A DNA stretch of 64,000 nucleotides from the NCBI GenBank assembly GCA_014860575.1, contig JACZJK010000052.1, positions 62,001-126,000 of the forward strand, written 5' to 3'. The notes beneath the pieces are model-generated. The model was not told the origin of the DNA. It saw only the letters and a program-made list of their open reading frames with translations, and did not search any database. This document shows positions 7,261 to 15,457 of this stretch, piece after piece. A program made the position numbers and the translations under genes. The number at the start of each line of letters is the position of its first letter. Position 1 is the first letter of the stretch. This DNA is from Bacteroidales bacterium (lineage in GTDB: Bacteria > Bacteroidota > Bacteroidia > Bacteroidales > JAAYJT01).

Positions 7261-8223
7261 ATGGGATTGCTTGATATAATATTTTTCGCTGGAGGCTTTG
7301 CTCTGCTTTTATTCGGGGCACATTTTCTTGTTGAGGGTGGCAGCGCTTTTGGCAGGCGCCAGAAGATTCCTGATATTGTCATCGGCCTGACCATTGTTTC
7401 TTTCGGAACTTCCGCACCTGAAATGGTAATAAGCTTATTGGCTAGCGCTGAAGGAGCAACCGATCTGGCCATTTCCAATGTCATAGGCAGCAATATCTTT
7501 AACACATTTGTAATCATAGGTGTTGCAGCGGCCATTTATCCTATTACTGTCCGAAAAAACACACTTTTTAAGGAATTTCCGGGCAGCATGGTTGCATCAT
7601 TGTTGCTGCTTTTATTTGCAACCTATATCACTTTTACCGGTGAACCAAGATCGCTCAGCTTTATTGATGGCTTTATATTTTTAGTGTTCTTTTCCGCATT
7701 TCTTTATTATAATCTACACATCACAAAAAAGAATAAGGAAACAGTTGAAATTCATGCAAAAACACTTAGCCTGGGTAAAAGCATAGCTTTTATTCTTTTG
7801 GGGCTTGTGATGTTGTTTTTTGGTGGACGCCTGGTTGTTGATGGTGCAATTAAAATTGCGCTGGAATTCGGTTTATCTGAACGTATTATCGGCCTTTCAA
7901 TCGTTGCTGTTGCTACTTCGTTGCCGGAGCTGGTTACCTCAGCGGTGGCTGCTTTTAAAAGAAATTCTGATATCGCTATCGGAAATGCACTGGGTTCAAA
8001 TATCTTCAATATTTTCCTGGTGCTTGGTGTTTCAGCCATTATAAGGCCGCTGCCAGCTGCTGATATGGGCCTTGACATCTGGGTTGCCATCCTTTCGAAC
8101 CTGATCATCGTGGCTTTTGTATTGGTTTTCAGCCCAAAACTTAGAGTTATTAAACAATGGCAGGGCGGGGTGTTGATCTTGTTTTATATTGTTTATATGG
8201 TTTATACGTTTGCAGTGATGTAG
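7261..8223 (+). CDS. CaCA family calcium/sodium antiporter (YrbG-like)
   Basis: A 320-residue inner-membrane cation antiporter of the calcium:cation exchanger superfamily. The two inverted alpha repeats are clear: GLTIVSFGTSAPEM (about residues 42-55) followed by NVIGSNIFNTF, and GLSIVAVATSLPEL (about 210-223) followed by NALGSNIFNIF. The conserved Glu of each alpha repeat (in SAPEM and SLPEL) is present, so ion transport should be intact. About ten hydrophobic segments are visible. Likely role is Ca2+ (or other divalent cation) extrusion coupled to Na+ or H+ entry. It stands alone between two repeat islands, so no functional partner is indicated. Confidence 0.92.
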   Translation: MGLLDIIFFAGGFALLLFGAHFLVEGGSAFGRRQKIPDIVIGLTIVSFGTSAPEMVISLLASAEGATDLAISNVIGSNIFNTFVIIGVAAAIYPITVRKNTLFKEFPGSMVASLLLLLFATYITFTGEPRSLSFIDGFIFLVFFSAFLYYNLHITKKNKETVEIHAKTLSLGKSIAFILLGLVMLFFGGRLVVDGAIKIALEFGLSERIIGLSIVAVATSLPELVTSAVAAFKRNSDIAIGNALGSNIFNIFLVLGVSAIIRPLPAADMGLDIWVAILSNLIIVAFVLVFSPKLRVIKQWQGGVLILFYIVYMVYTFAVM

Positions 8224-8234
8224 GAGTTTTTAAA

Positions 8235-8380
8235 GGGTTCAAAGTTCAAGGTTCAAGGTCCGCAGGAAAATAAGACACAAGAATCAAGAGACAAGACACA
8301 AGAATCAAGAAACAAGTCACAAGAAATACGGAACCTGGAACCTTGAACTTTGAACCTGGAACCCGGAACGAGTAACCAGC
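8235..8380. repeat. Word-repeat island with 19-bp inverted arms
   Basis: GGTTCAAAGTTCAAGGTTC at 8236-8254 is perfectly inverted at 8338-8356. Between the arms are about three degenerate copies of a 20-base unit containing ACAAGACACAAGAATCAAG. The whole forms a large imperfect palindrome. It lies between two plus-strand genes and has no coding content. Structure is seen directly; function is unknown. Confidence 0.7.
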
Positions 8381-8411
8381 AACCAGTCATTAATCAACAA
8401 ACTACACTCCC

Positions 8412-9692
8412 GTGTTCAAAAAGATTGCCGGAACCGCATTTGCCAGATTTTTAAATACCCTGTTGGGCTTCGCCGTGGTGGTGGTTGCAGCACGAGCCTT
8501 TGGTGCCGAAGGCTACGGAACAATTGTGCTCGTTATCCTTGGAATAGCATTTATTCAACTGGTCAATAGCTTTGTTGGCGGGCCGGCGCTGGTCTACCTT
8601 GTTCCGCGTCACGATATTTCCAAACTCTTTATCCTTTCTTATGTCTGGGCATTGGTGGTATCAGTCGTTGGTGCAATCCTGCTGTATGTATTTTGCATGA
8701 TACCCCCCGAATACCGTTGGGAAACCATGCTACTTTCCCTGATCTCAAACTGGGCTTCGGTGAACATGATGATACTGATTGGCAAGGAGAAAATAAAGCT
8801 CTACAATATGATCAGTGTGCTGCAAACCGCGCTGATCTATATTTCAATCATGGCTTTTATTTATGTACTCGACCACACTGAGGTAGATTACTACATCTAT
8901 GCTTTATGTCTCGCCTACCTCTCTACTTTTTTTCTGAGCCTTGCCTCCATCAGACGTTATATTGTTTTTTCTGATCTCAATGAGATTGACCGGCCATTAA
9001 AGTCCATACTTCATTATGGCGGATTGATGCAGCTTGCAAGCATATTGCAATTTTTCAACTACCGCCTGAGCTATTATTTGTTGGAACGCTTTTATGATAA
9101 AGCTAGCCTCGGAAAATTTGCAGTCGGTGTACAGTTGGCCGAAGGTATGTGGTTGATCTCTAAAAGCGTTGCACTGGTTCAGTACTCAAGGATATCAAAT
9201 GAACCCGGAAATACAGCTTACGCTAAAAACATCACACTGATCTTTCTTAAATTTACATTCATAGCCACTTCACTGATGCTGTTGGTTCTGATTGCACTTC
9301 CATCAGATGTTTTTGTGTTTATTTTTGGCGAAGGCTTTGCCCAGGTAAAGCCGGTTATTTTTTCTCTTAGTCCTGGAATCCTGACACTTTCCTCCAGCCA
9401 TATTTTCAGTCATTATTTTAGCGGATCCGGTAAACCTCAGCACAATACGAAATCTTCAGCGCTGGGTTTTATTGTCGTGTTGGTATCTGGTTTCTTGTTG
9501 ATCCCAAATCTAGGGCTGATTGGCGCCGGGATTGCGACCTCCCTCTCCTACATCACTATCTTTATCTACCAGTTGTATTGGTTCCGCAGGGAATCAGGCG
9601 CCTGTATAAGAGAAATGCTCATCACAGCAAGTGATTTGGATCGGATAAAAAAGGAGCTGAAAGCGGTTTTCTATCCTGATGTTTCTGAATAA
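8412..9692 (+). CDS. Polysaccharide/oligosaccharide flippase-like membrane protein
   Basis: A 426-residue polytopic protein of the MATE/MOP superfamily (Wzx-like oligosaccharide flippases). The N-terminus (about residues 8-35) with LNTLLGFAVVVVAARAFGAEGYG is the family's typical first helix plus 'GxxxYG' turn; about 12 hydrophobic segments follow. The frame begins with GTG at 8412; no ATG occurs nearby upstream. It may move a lipid-linked sugar across the inner membrane, but there are no glycosyltransferase or polymerase genes around it, so the substrate cannot be inferred. Confidence 0.8.
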   Translation: MFKKIAGTAFARFLNTLLGFAVVVVAARAFGAEGYGTIVLVILGIAFIQLVNSFVGGPALVYLVPRHDISKLFILSYVWALVVSVVGAILLYVFCMIPPEYRWETMLLSLISNWASVNMMILIGKEKIKLYNMISVLQTALIYISIMAFIYVLDHTEVDYYIYALCLAYLSTFFLSLASIRRYIVFSDLNEIDRPLKSILHYGGLMQLASILQFFNYRLSYYLLERFYDKASLGKFAVGVQLAEGMWLISKSVALVQYSRISNEPGNTAYAKNITLIFLKFTFIATSLMLLVLIALPSDVFVFIFGEGFAQVKPVIFSLSPGILTLSSSHIFSHYFSGSGKPQHNTKSSALGFIVVLVSGFLLIPNLGLIGAGIATSLSYITIFIYQLYWFRRESGACIREMLITASDLDRIKKELKAVFYPDVSE

Positions 9693-9760
9693 GTCACACA
9701 GCCAGAACGTTACCGATTTTGCAGGAAATGATTTGTAGGAATATTCAGTTACAATTTCAT

Positions 9761-10639
9761 TTATCCCTGCCTTAGTTCTTCGGGAGTTTCAATTTCAATT
9801 TCAAGCATGATTTCGCCATTTTCCAGGAGCCTGACGTAATACATTGAATCGTCAAAATGAGTAGCGTCGAAATTGTATTCAATGTTATGATGGCCTGGAG
9901 TGCAGGTATTGTTCCGGTATAATTCCCTGACAACAATATTATTGGCATCAAACATGGCAATGAGAATCGCGCTTCTCTCAAAAAGCTGATAGCGGAAACT
10001 ACCCCTGATTGTGTACTTGAACAAAGATTCCGAGAAATAGTAATTCCTTGAATAATCGTCAGACCCGGCCTCAGAGGGTAAATCAACATTAAGTGTTTCG
10101 GCCAGCATTGTGGTGAGTTCTTCTACCAGCAGGGTATCGAATCCAGCGATCTGCTCCAATGTGCGATCACCAAAAAAAGACCACACAGCGCTTTGCGCTT
10201 CAATGTTGTACGAACCGTTTTTCTCAATCAGGCTTGTGAGCCGTTTGAGTTCTTCACTTGCCTCCGGTCCCATCTCATAGTTTATGCTTTCATCTGGTGG
10301 CATCAGGTCCGCATTGATGCACATAGCATAAACCGGCATGGTTCGCTCCTGGTTTGGCAATAAATCTACTAACAGTTCTTGGGTAACCACAAATTCCTGG
10401 TATTCCTTGTCGTCAGGAACCAGGATCTGGCCATTGGCAATTTTAAAAGTCTGTTTCAAATTTGAATCATTCCGGAGGGTAACCTTCAACGGTGTAATAT
10501 AATGTGTGCTGTTTGAATACCCCATGAAAGCAAAATTGACATGCTCTGCCTGGGGAGGTGCGAATAAAGTTGGAACTTTGGAAAATTGAATGCTTGCGTA
10601 GGAAACCAAAACGCCTAACAAAATGAACGTTACTCTCAT
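9761..10639 (-). CDS. Exported protein of unknown function, 292 residues
   Basis: Not recognised. The ATG at 10639 is preferred over an upstream in-frame start at 10672 because it gives a standard signal peptide (MRVTFILLGVLVSYASIQ). The mature part has a beta-rich N-terminal region, a helical middle (PEASEELKRLTSLIEKNG, then TLLVEELTTMLAETLNV) and a C-terminal domain of about 90 residues that ends in a YYVRLLENGEI strand pair. That end resembles FlgD/Ig-like or C-terminal sorting-type beta sandwiches, but it lacks the clear NP signature of a T9SS sorting domain. It is convergent with the flippase gene. A possible minus-strand promoter lies far upstream at 10913-10940. Confidence 0.7.
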   Translation of the reverse strand: MRVTFILLGVLVSYASIQFSKVPTLFAPPQAEHVNFAFMGYSNSTHYITPLKVTLRNDSNLKQTFKIANGQILVPDDKEYQEFVVTQELLVDLLPNQERTMPVYAMCINADLMPPDESINYEMGPEASEELKRLTSLIEKNGSYNIEAQSAVWSFFGDRTLEQIAGFDTLLVEELTTMLAETLNVDLPSEAGSDDYSRNYYFSESLFKYTIRGSFRYQLFERSAILIAMFDANNIVVRELYRNNTCTPGHHNIEYNFDATHFDDSMYYVRLLENGEIMLEIEIETPEELRQG

Positions 10640-10912
10640 GGTAGCTGTATTTAAATGAATATTGATAGCCAAACACGGAGTAAAGTGTTATCTCATGCGG
10701 GAATTCTTCTTAATTTAAAATTGGTCAAAGGATAGCTAATAACGGATAAGGCGCCGTTTAATTGTGAAAATAATTTATGATTTGCCTCTTCTCTTATCAG
10801 TAAAATGCATCTGTATTACTTCCACGCACCCTATTTCCGGTTTCTTCCAAATGCCTCGAAGCTAAATTAGTTATACTACATGTGGAATGATAATACAAAA
10901 TCTCAGAATTTT

Positions 10913-10940
10913 CAAATTTATCAGTAATTAGGTATTGCAA
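10913..10940 (-). promoter_or_regulatory. Possible promoter for the exported protein at 9761-10639
   Basis: Read on the minus strand: TTG (10940-10938), 17 bases, then TAAATTTG (10920-10913). It fits the phylum consensus but would leave a long leader of about 270 bases, so it is tentative. Confidence 0.35.
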
Positions 10941-10964
10941 TACCGTATTATTTATTTACCTTTG
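10935..10964 (+). promoter_or_regulatory. Bacteroidota-type promoter for the cupredoxin protein, overlapping a palindrome
   Basis: TTG at 10935-10937, 19 bases, TACCTTTG at 10957-10964. The -33 box lies inside the perfect 14-bp palindrome GGTATTGCAATACC (10931-10944), a good position for a repressor or activator site. Transcription would start near 10971, leaving about 44 bases of leader. Confidence 0.6.
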
Positions 10965-11014
10965 TCCCTTATTCAATGGTTAAAATAAAGCACATCAAAT
11001 AAAACAATAGTAAT

Positions 11015-12817
11015 ATGAACTTTAAACCACATCAAATACCGATTTTAAGGAAAGTTATGTTGGTTCTCATTCTGACTTTCCTTGCACATACTACAAGCTA
11101 CGCCTGCGAAGCCTGCAATCGTTTATTCTTGTCGAGGTTGTTAAGTGAGCAGCAGGAAGGCAGTTTGGTTTCGAAACAGCTTCTGGCCACCATTACTGCC
11201 CAGGAATTGGCTGTGGGCAACAACCCCGAGTGGGTCTCAAATATACTGGCGGAGAATTTATTAATAGCAAGCGATTACACTGAATCACTGAGCGATCTGG
11301 CAATTAATGCAAATCCGCAGGAAGAAACTGTTAATGCAGCTTCGCCACCGGCAAGACAGGATAGAACAAACGGAGATGCCAATTTTATTGATATAGTCAG
11401 GCGTGATGCCCGTTTATCAATACCGGAAACAAGCTATGTACCTCAAAATACGATACCCGACAAAAAGGTTAGGATCACATTGGAAGAAGGCGATAGTTAT
11501 ATCGGCAACGGGATCATTTACAAAGGTTTCACTATTGATGGCAAGATTCCCGGTCCAACAATTATAGTTGACGAGGGTGATATCGTAGAGTTTACCATAG
11601 TAAATGCCGGCGATATCCCTCACGGGGCATCGATTCATGCTGCTTATACACAAACTTCAAAATACCTTGGCAAAATCAATCCCGACGATAGCGCCACTAT
11701 TGTTTTCAGGGCTACATTGCCCGGTGTATATATGTATCATTGCGCTCCCGGCGGACATTCCATCCCCATGCACATCATCTTCGGTCAGTATGGCATGATG
11801 GTGGTTCAGCCAAAAAAGAAATTTGAGCTCGAAAAAATTCTTAACAAGGAGCCGGATATTGAAATTTATCTTGTACAGCATGAATATTATGCAAGCGGAA
11901 AAGATGCTGTTGACGGACAAGGCAGGCCAATGTACACTGCATTTAACGGAAAACTGTTCCGCTATGTTGAGGAACCAATTGTTGGCAAGCCAGGCGATTA
12001 TGTACGCATTAATTTCCTGAATGCCGGACCCAACCTGCTGTCCACTTTTCATATTGTCGGCATTGTATGGGATTTTGCTTATTGGCAGGGCAATCCGGAT
12101 AATAAATTCGTCGGTGGGCAGTCAGTAACCGCCGGTCCATCCGATTCGTGGGTAGTAGAGTTCAGGCTTCCACCCGACGAAGGCGCTTTCCTGATGCTCT
12201 CACATGCCGTAGGCTCCACTGATCGCGGTGCCCTTGGATTGCTGGTTTGCGATAATAATGCAGAGGTTCAGAAAACAATACTATCGGATGGTATTTTATA
12301 CACCGATGCTGAAATGGATGAATTCCGCGCAAAGTCTATTCGAACCATAACACCTTTTGGCGTTGGTTCGCCCGATGTGGATGTGCCGGTAGTGTATGGC
12401 AGCGAAACCAAAGAGGTGACCGTAAGGATTATTGGCAATTCGTATCATCCTAAAGTTATTCAGGTTGCGCCAGGAACCACTGTTAGATGGATCAATGAAG
12501 ATGTTTTCACTTATATGGATGGGGAATTTTCAGGTGTTCACAATGCGTTGGTGAAAAGCGGCCCTGAGCGTTTTGCTTCTCCCCTGCTTGCTCATGCGGA
12601 GAGCTATTCGCAAGTGGTAACAAAGGAAGGCGAATATATTTACATGTGCACACCACATCCCTATATGGAAGGCCGGATTATTGTTGCCCAGGATGCAAGC
12701 AGTGATATGCGTTATGCTTCGGCAGGACCAGGTGCAAATACAACGTTGGTATGGGTTATTCTTGTTATTGCTGCACTTGCACTCATAGTTGGATTAATAG
12801 CTTTGATAAATAAGTAA
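11015..12817 (+). CDS. NirK-like three-cupredoxin copper protein with C-terminal membrane anchor
   Basis: A 600-residue exported protein. The signal peptide is followed by CEAC (Cys31, Cys34) and a helical linker. Two cupredoxin domains of the copper nitrite reductase type follow. The type-1 ligands His203, Cys243 and His253 are present, but the axial Met of NirK is Gln258. The type-2 His ligands correspond to His208, His242 and His397. The NirK catalytic Asp and His appear as Ser206 and Val351, so nitrite reduction is doubtful. A third cupredoxin (about residues 470-560) has its own type-1 site: His509, Cys545, His548, Met551. A transmembrane helix ends the protein (about 576-598). It likely moves electrons or oxidises a substrate in the periplasm. 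It stands alone with its own promoter. Confidence 0.8.
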   Translation: MNFKPHQIPILRKVMLVLILTFLAHTTSYACEACNRLFLSRLLSEQQEGSLVSKQLLATITAQELAVGNNPEWVSNILAENLLIASDYTESLSDLAINANPQEETVNAASPPARQDRTNGDANFIDIVRRDARLSIPETSYVPQNTIPDKKVRITLEEGDSYIGNGIIYKGFTIDGKIPGPTIIVDEGDIVEFTIVNAGDIPHGASIHAAYTQTSKYLGKINPDDSATIVFRATLPGVYMYHCAPGGHSIPMHIIFGQYGMMVVQPKKKFELEKILNKEPDIEIYLVQHEYYASGKDAVDGQGRPMYTAFNGKLFRYVEEPIVGKPGDYVRINFLNAGPNLLSTFHIVGIVWDFAYWQGNPDNKFVGGQSVTAGPSDSWVVEFRLPPDEGAFLMLSHAVGSTDRGALGLLVCDNNAEVQKTILSDGILYTDAEMDEFRAKSIRTITPFGVGSPDVDVPVVYGSETKEVTVRIIGNSYHPKVIQVAPGTTVRWINEDVFTYMDGEFSGVHNALVKSGPERFASPLLAHAESYSQVVTKEGEYIYMCTPHPYMEGRIIVAQDASSDMRYASAGPGANTTLVWVILVIAALALIVGLIALINK

Positions 12818-12890
12818 AATAGATGCTAGTTTTGTAAAGCTAACTCCAGAGGCATGGATCGCTTTTTATTGTGATGCTGCATAGGGCTTT

Positions 12891-12917
12891 GCCAACTGCC
12901 AACCGCCAACTGTTAAC
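12891..12917. repeat. Short copy of the GCCAACTGCCAA word
   Basis: Three tandem near-copies of GCCAACTG/CC. This is the reverse complement of the word that makes up the island at 5650-5680, showing that the same word occurs in both orientations in the window. Confidence 0.5.
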
Positions 12918-13005
12918 TTTTCATTGTCAAAGGCATTATTAACCGGGCGTTTGAGATTATTAGGTTACTTTTGCAACCGGAAAATTTTTCACTTTTGCAA
13001 TTCAG

Positions 13006-14880
13006 ATGAATATAGTTTCGGTTGAGAACCTCACAAAATCTTTTGGCGAAAAGCTTCTTTTTGAAAACATAAGCTTTGGCATCGAGGCAGGCCAGAAAAT
13101 TGCTTTGATATCGCGAAATGGAGCGGGCAAGAGCAGTCTGATAAGGATATTGACCGGAGAAGACACTCCCGATTCTGGAAGGGTTACTATTGGCAATGAT
13201 GTCAGCATTTCTTATCTCCCACAAAATCCATATATGGATGAAGGTTCCACGATCCTTGATTACATTTTTGATGCTGAAGATGAACTCACAAAGACTGTAA
13301 GAGAGTATGAGCAAATCAGTCTGTCAACTGCTCATGGCCGGGAAATGCCCGATGAGCTGATCAACCGCATGGACGAACTGCAGGCATGGAATTTTGAAGC
13401 CCGGATCAAAGAAATACTTGGCAGGTTCGACCTCAATGATTTGAACCAAAACATCGGTACTCTATCGGGCGGAATGAGAAAAAAGGTTGCCCTGGCCAAG
13501 GCGCTGATAAACAAAGCCAGCCTGATCATCCTTGATGAGCCTACCAATCACCTGGATGTAACCATGATTGAATGGCTCGAAAACTATCTCGACCGCCAGA
13601 ATTTGAGTATTTTCATTGTGACCCACGACCGCTATTTTCTTGATAAAGTGTGTAATGTGATCCTTGAACTGGACAATCAGACCTTGTATCGTTACAAAGG
13701 CAATTATGCCCGTTTTCTTGAGAAAAAAGCCGAACAGGCAGCCATTGAAAAGCTTGGCTTCGAAAAGGCAAAAGCATTGTATAGCACCGAGCTTGAGTGG
13801 ATGAACCGACAGCCGCAGGCCCACGCCACCAAAGCAAAAGCCCGTGAGGAAGCATTCTTTAATCTTGAAGAAAAGGTGAAAGGGCGGCGAAGTGAAGATA
13901 AACCCCGTGAGTTTAATGTGCAGATGCAAAGGCTCGGAGGGAAAATCCTTGAACTGAATTATATCTCAAAAAAGTACGGCGACCAGCAACTACTGAGTGA
14001 TTTTACGTATATTTTCAAGCGCGGCGACCGTATTGGCGTTGTGGGCAAAAACGGTTCAGGAAAATCTACCCTGCTGCGGATAATCATGGGTGAAACCAAA
14101 GCAGACACGGGAAAGGTTGTTATGGGTCAAACCGTGGAAATTGGTTATTTCCAGCAAGATGGGCTGCCCATAACCGGCGACAAACGCATTATTGAGATTG
14201 TTAAAGAAATCGCCGAACAGGTAGTGATGAAAAAAGGAAGCATGACGCCTTCCCAGTTTCTGACCTTCTTCAACTTCCACACCGATATCCAGTATAATTA
14301 CTTCTCGAGCCTGAGCGGAGGCGAAAAGCGCAAACTTTACTTACTAACCGTTTTGCTGCGAAATCCAAACTTTTTAATTCTCGACGAACCCACCAACGAC
14401 CTGGATATTGACACACTGAACAAACTGGAAGAGTTTCTTGAGAATTATGAAGGCTGCCTGATGATTGTTTCGCATGACCGCTACTTCATGGATCGCATGG
14501 TGGATCACATCTTTGCGTTCGAAGGCAATGGAAAGGTAAAGGATTATTACGGCAATTATTCTGAATACTACCGGCTTAAGCAAATCGAAGAAAAATCGCT
14601 AAAGTCGGTTCGGAAAGTAAACCCTGAAAAACTGGAAGCGCGACTGACCAGGTCTTCAAACAAGCCTTCCTACAAACAAACAAAAGAGTATGAAACGCTT
14701 ACCAAAGAAATTGACGACCTTGAAACACAAAAAGCCGCACTTCTCCGCAAGCTGAACAATGGGGAGGGTTCGCCGTCCGAGTTGCAGGAATGGTCGTTAC
14801 AACTTGGAGAACTAATCAGCCGTATTGATGTAAAGGCCGACCGTTGGCTCGAACTGAGTGAGATTGTGAATGAAGGGTAA
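13006..14880 (+). CDS. ABC-F family ATPase (Uup-like)
   Basis: A 624-residue soluble protein with two ABC ATPase domains in tandem and no membrane segment, as in ABC-F translation factors. Domain 1 has ALISRNGAGKSSL (about residues 35-47), signature LSGGMRKKVALAKAL (about 155) and LDEPTNHLD. Domain 2 has GVVGKNGSGKSTL (about 345), LSGGEKRKLYLL (about 437) and LDEPTNDLD. The inter-domain linker (about 240-310) is the ribosome-contacting PtIM type. A C-terminal coiled coil (about 540-610) points to the Uup subgroup. The first Walker A begins with Ser rather than Gly. Role is probably ribosome rescue or translation tuning; Uup is also tied to DNA transposon excision. A possible -7 box TACTTTTG lies at 12966-12973. 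Confidence 0.92.
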   Translation: MNIVSVENLTKSFGEKLLFENISFGIEAGQKIALISRNGAGKSSLIRILTGEDTPDSGRVTIGNDVSISYLPQNPYMDEGSTILDYIFDAEDELTKTVREYEQISLSTAHGREMPDELINRMDELQAWNFEARIKEILGRFDLNDLNQNIGTLSGGMRKKVALAKALINKASLIILDEPTNHLDVTMIEWLENYLDRQNLSIFIVTHDRYFLDKVCNVILELDNQTLYRYKGNYARFLEKKAEQAAIEKLGFEKAKALYSTELEWMNRQPQAHATKAKAREEAFFNLEEKVKGRRSEDKPREFNVQMQRLGGKILELNYISKKYGDQQLLSDFTYIFKRGDRIGVVGKNGSGKSTLLRIIMGETKADTGKVVMGQTVEIGYFQQDGLPITGDKRIIEIVKEIAEQVVMKKGSMTPSQFLTFFNFHTDIQYNYFSSLSGGEKRKLYLLTVLLRNPNFLILDEPTNDLDIDTLNKLEEFLENYEGCLMIVSHDRYFMDRMVDHIFAFEGNGKVKDYYGNYSEYYRLKQIEEKSLKSVRKVNPEKLEARLTRSSNKPSYKQTKEYETLTKEIDDLETQKAALLRKLNNGEGSPSELQEWSLQLGELISRIDVKADRWLELSEIVNEG

Positions 14881-14932
14881 TTGAGAATGTAAAAGGTAGA
14901 ATATTGAATTTGGAATTTTGAATTGATCTGTT

Positions 14933-15388
14933 ATGGAAATCAAATTCTTAGAAATAAAAGAAGAAGACAGCCAGGCAATTTTAGACATGATGGCTGATTT
15001 CAATGCTATTGACAATTATCCGTTCGACCGGCAAAAATGCCTGGAAAACCTTAATATCCTTATCCGGGACAAACAAATAGGCCGAATATGGATGATTCAA
15101 TCCGATGATGCTCCAGCCGGCTATATCGTGCTCACATTTGGCTTCAGCTTTGAGTATAAGGGAAGGATGGCAATGATTGATGAGTTTTACATCATTGAAA
15201 AATACCGCAACCTGGGTATTGGCCTAAAAACAATGGAATTCATCCATGCCACAGCAACAGAACTTGGAGTGAACACCATACTCCTCGAAGTTGAGAACCA
15301 AAACGAAAAAGCCAAACGTCTCTATTTCAAGCAGGGATATTCGGGCAAGGATAGAAGCTTGCTGACGAAATGTTTGAAAAACTCCTGA
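14933..15388 (+). CDS. GNAT family N-acetyltransferase
   Basis: A 151-residue GNAT-fold acetyltransferase. The acetyl-CoA-binding motif is in FYIIEKYRNLGIGLKTMEF (about residues 86-104; the R/Q-x-x-G-x-G/A pattern reads RNLGIG), followed by the strand ILLEVENQNEKAKRLYFKQGY (about 123-143), a standard motif B. The acceptor substrate cannot be told. It is 52 bp downstream of the ABC-F gene and may share its transcript, though a short TTGAATTTGGAATTTTGAATT repeat lies between. It is convergent with the RlmL-like gene. Confidence 0.88.
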   Translation: MEIKFLEIKEEDSQAILDMMADFNAIDNYPFDRQKCLENLNILIRDKQIGRIWMIQSDDAPAGYIVLTFGFSFEYKGRMAMIDEFYIIEKYRNLGIGLKTMEFIHATATELGVNTILLEVENQNEKAKRLYFKQGYSGKDRSLLTKCLKNS

Positions 15389-15457
15389 AATTCTTTTACA
15401 GCCCGGAATTGGTTTGTGCTTCTAATATTCGGAGCTATTCAGTGAGGGTCTGAACCG

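Larger units (their letters stand above)
10640..11014. other. 375-bp divergent regulatory region
   Basis: No gene seen. The right half holds two face-to-face promoter candidates that share a 14-bp palindrome, GGTATTGCAATACC, at 10931-10944. The left half (10680-10900) is AT-rich without notable repeats. Confidence 0.5.

Noticed and set aside
11015-12817. Straight annotation as copper nitrite reductase NirK
   Set aside because: The NirK catalytic Asp and His positions read Ser and Val and the axial Met reads Gln by eye alignment, and no denitrification genes are nearby.
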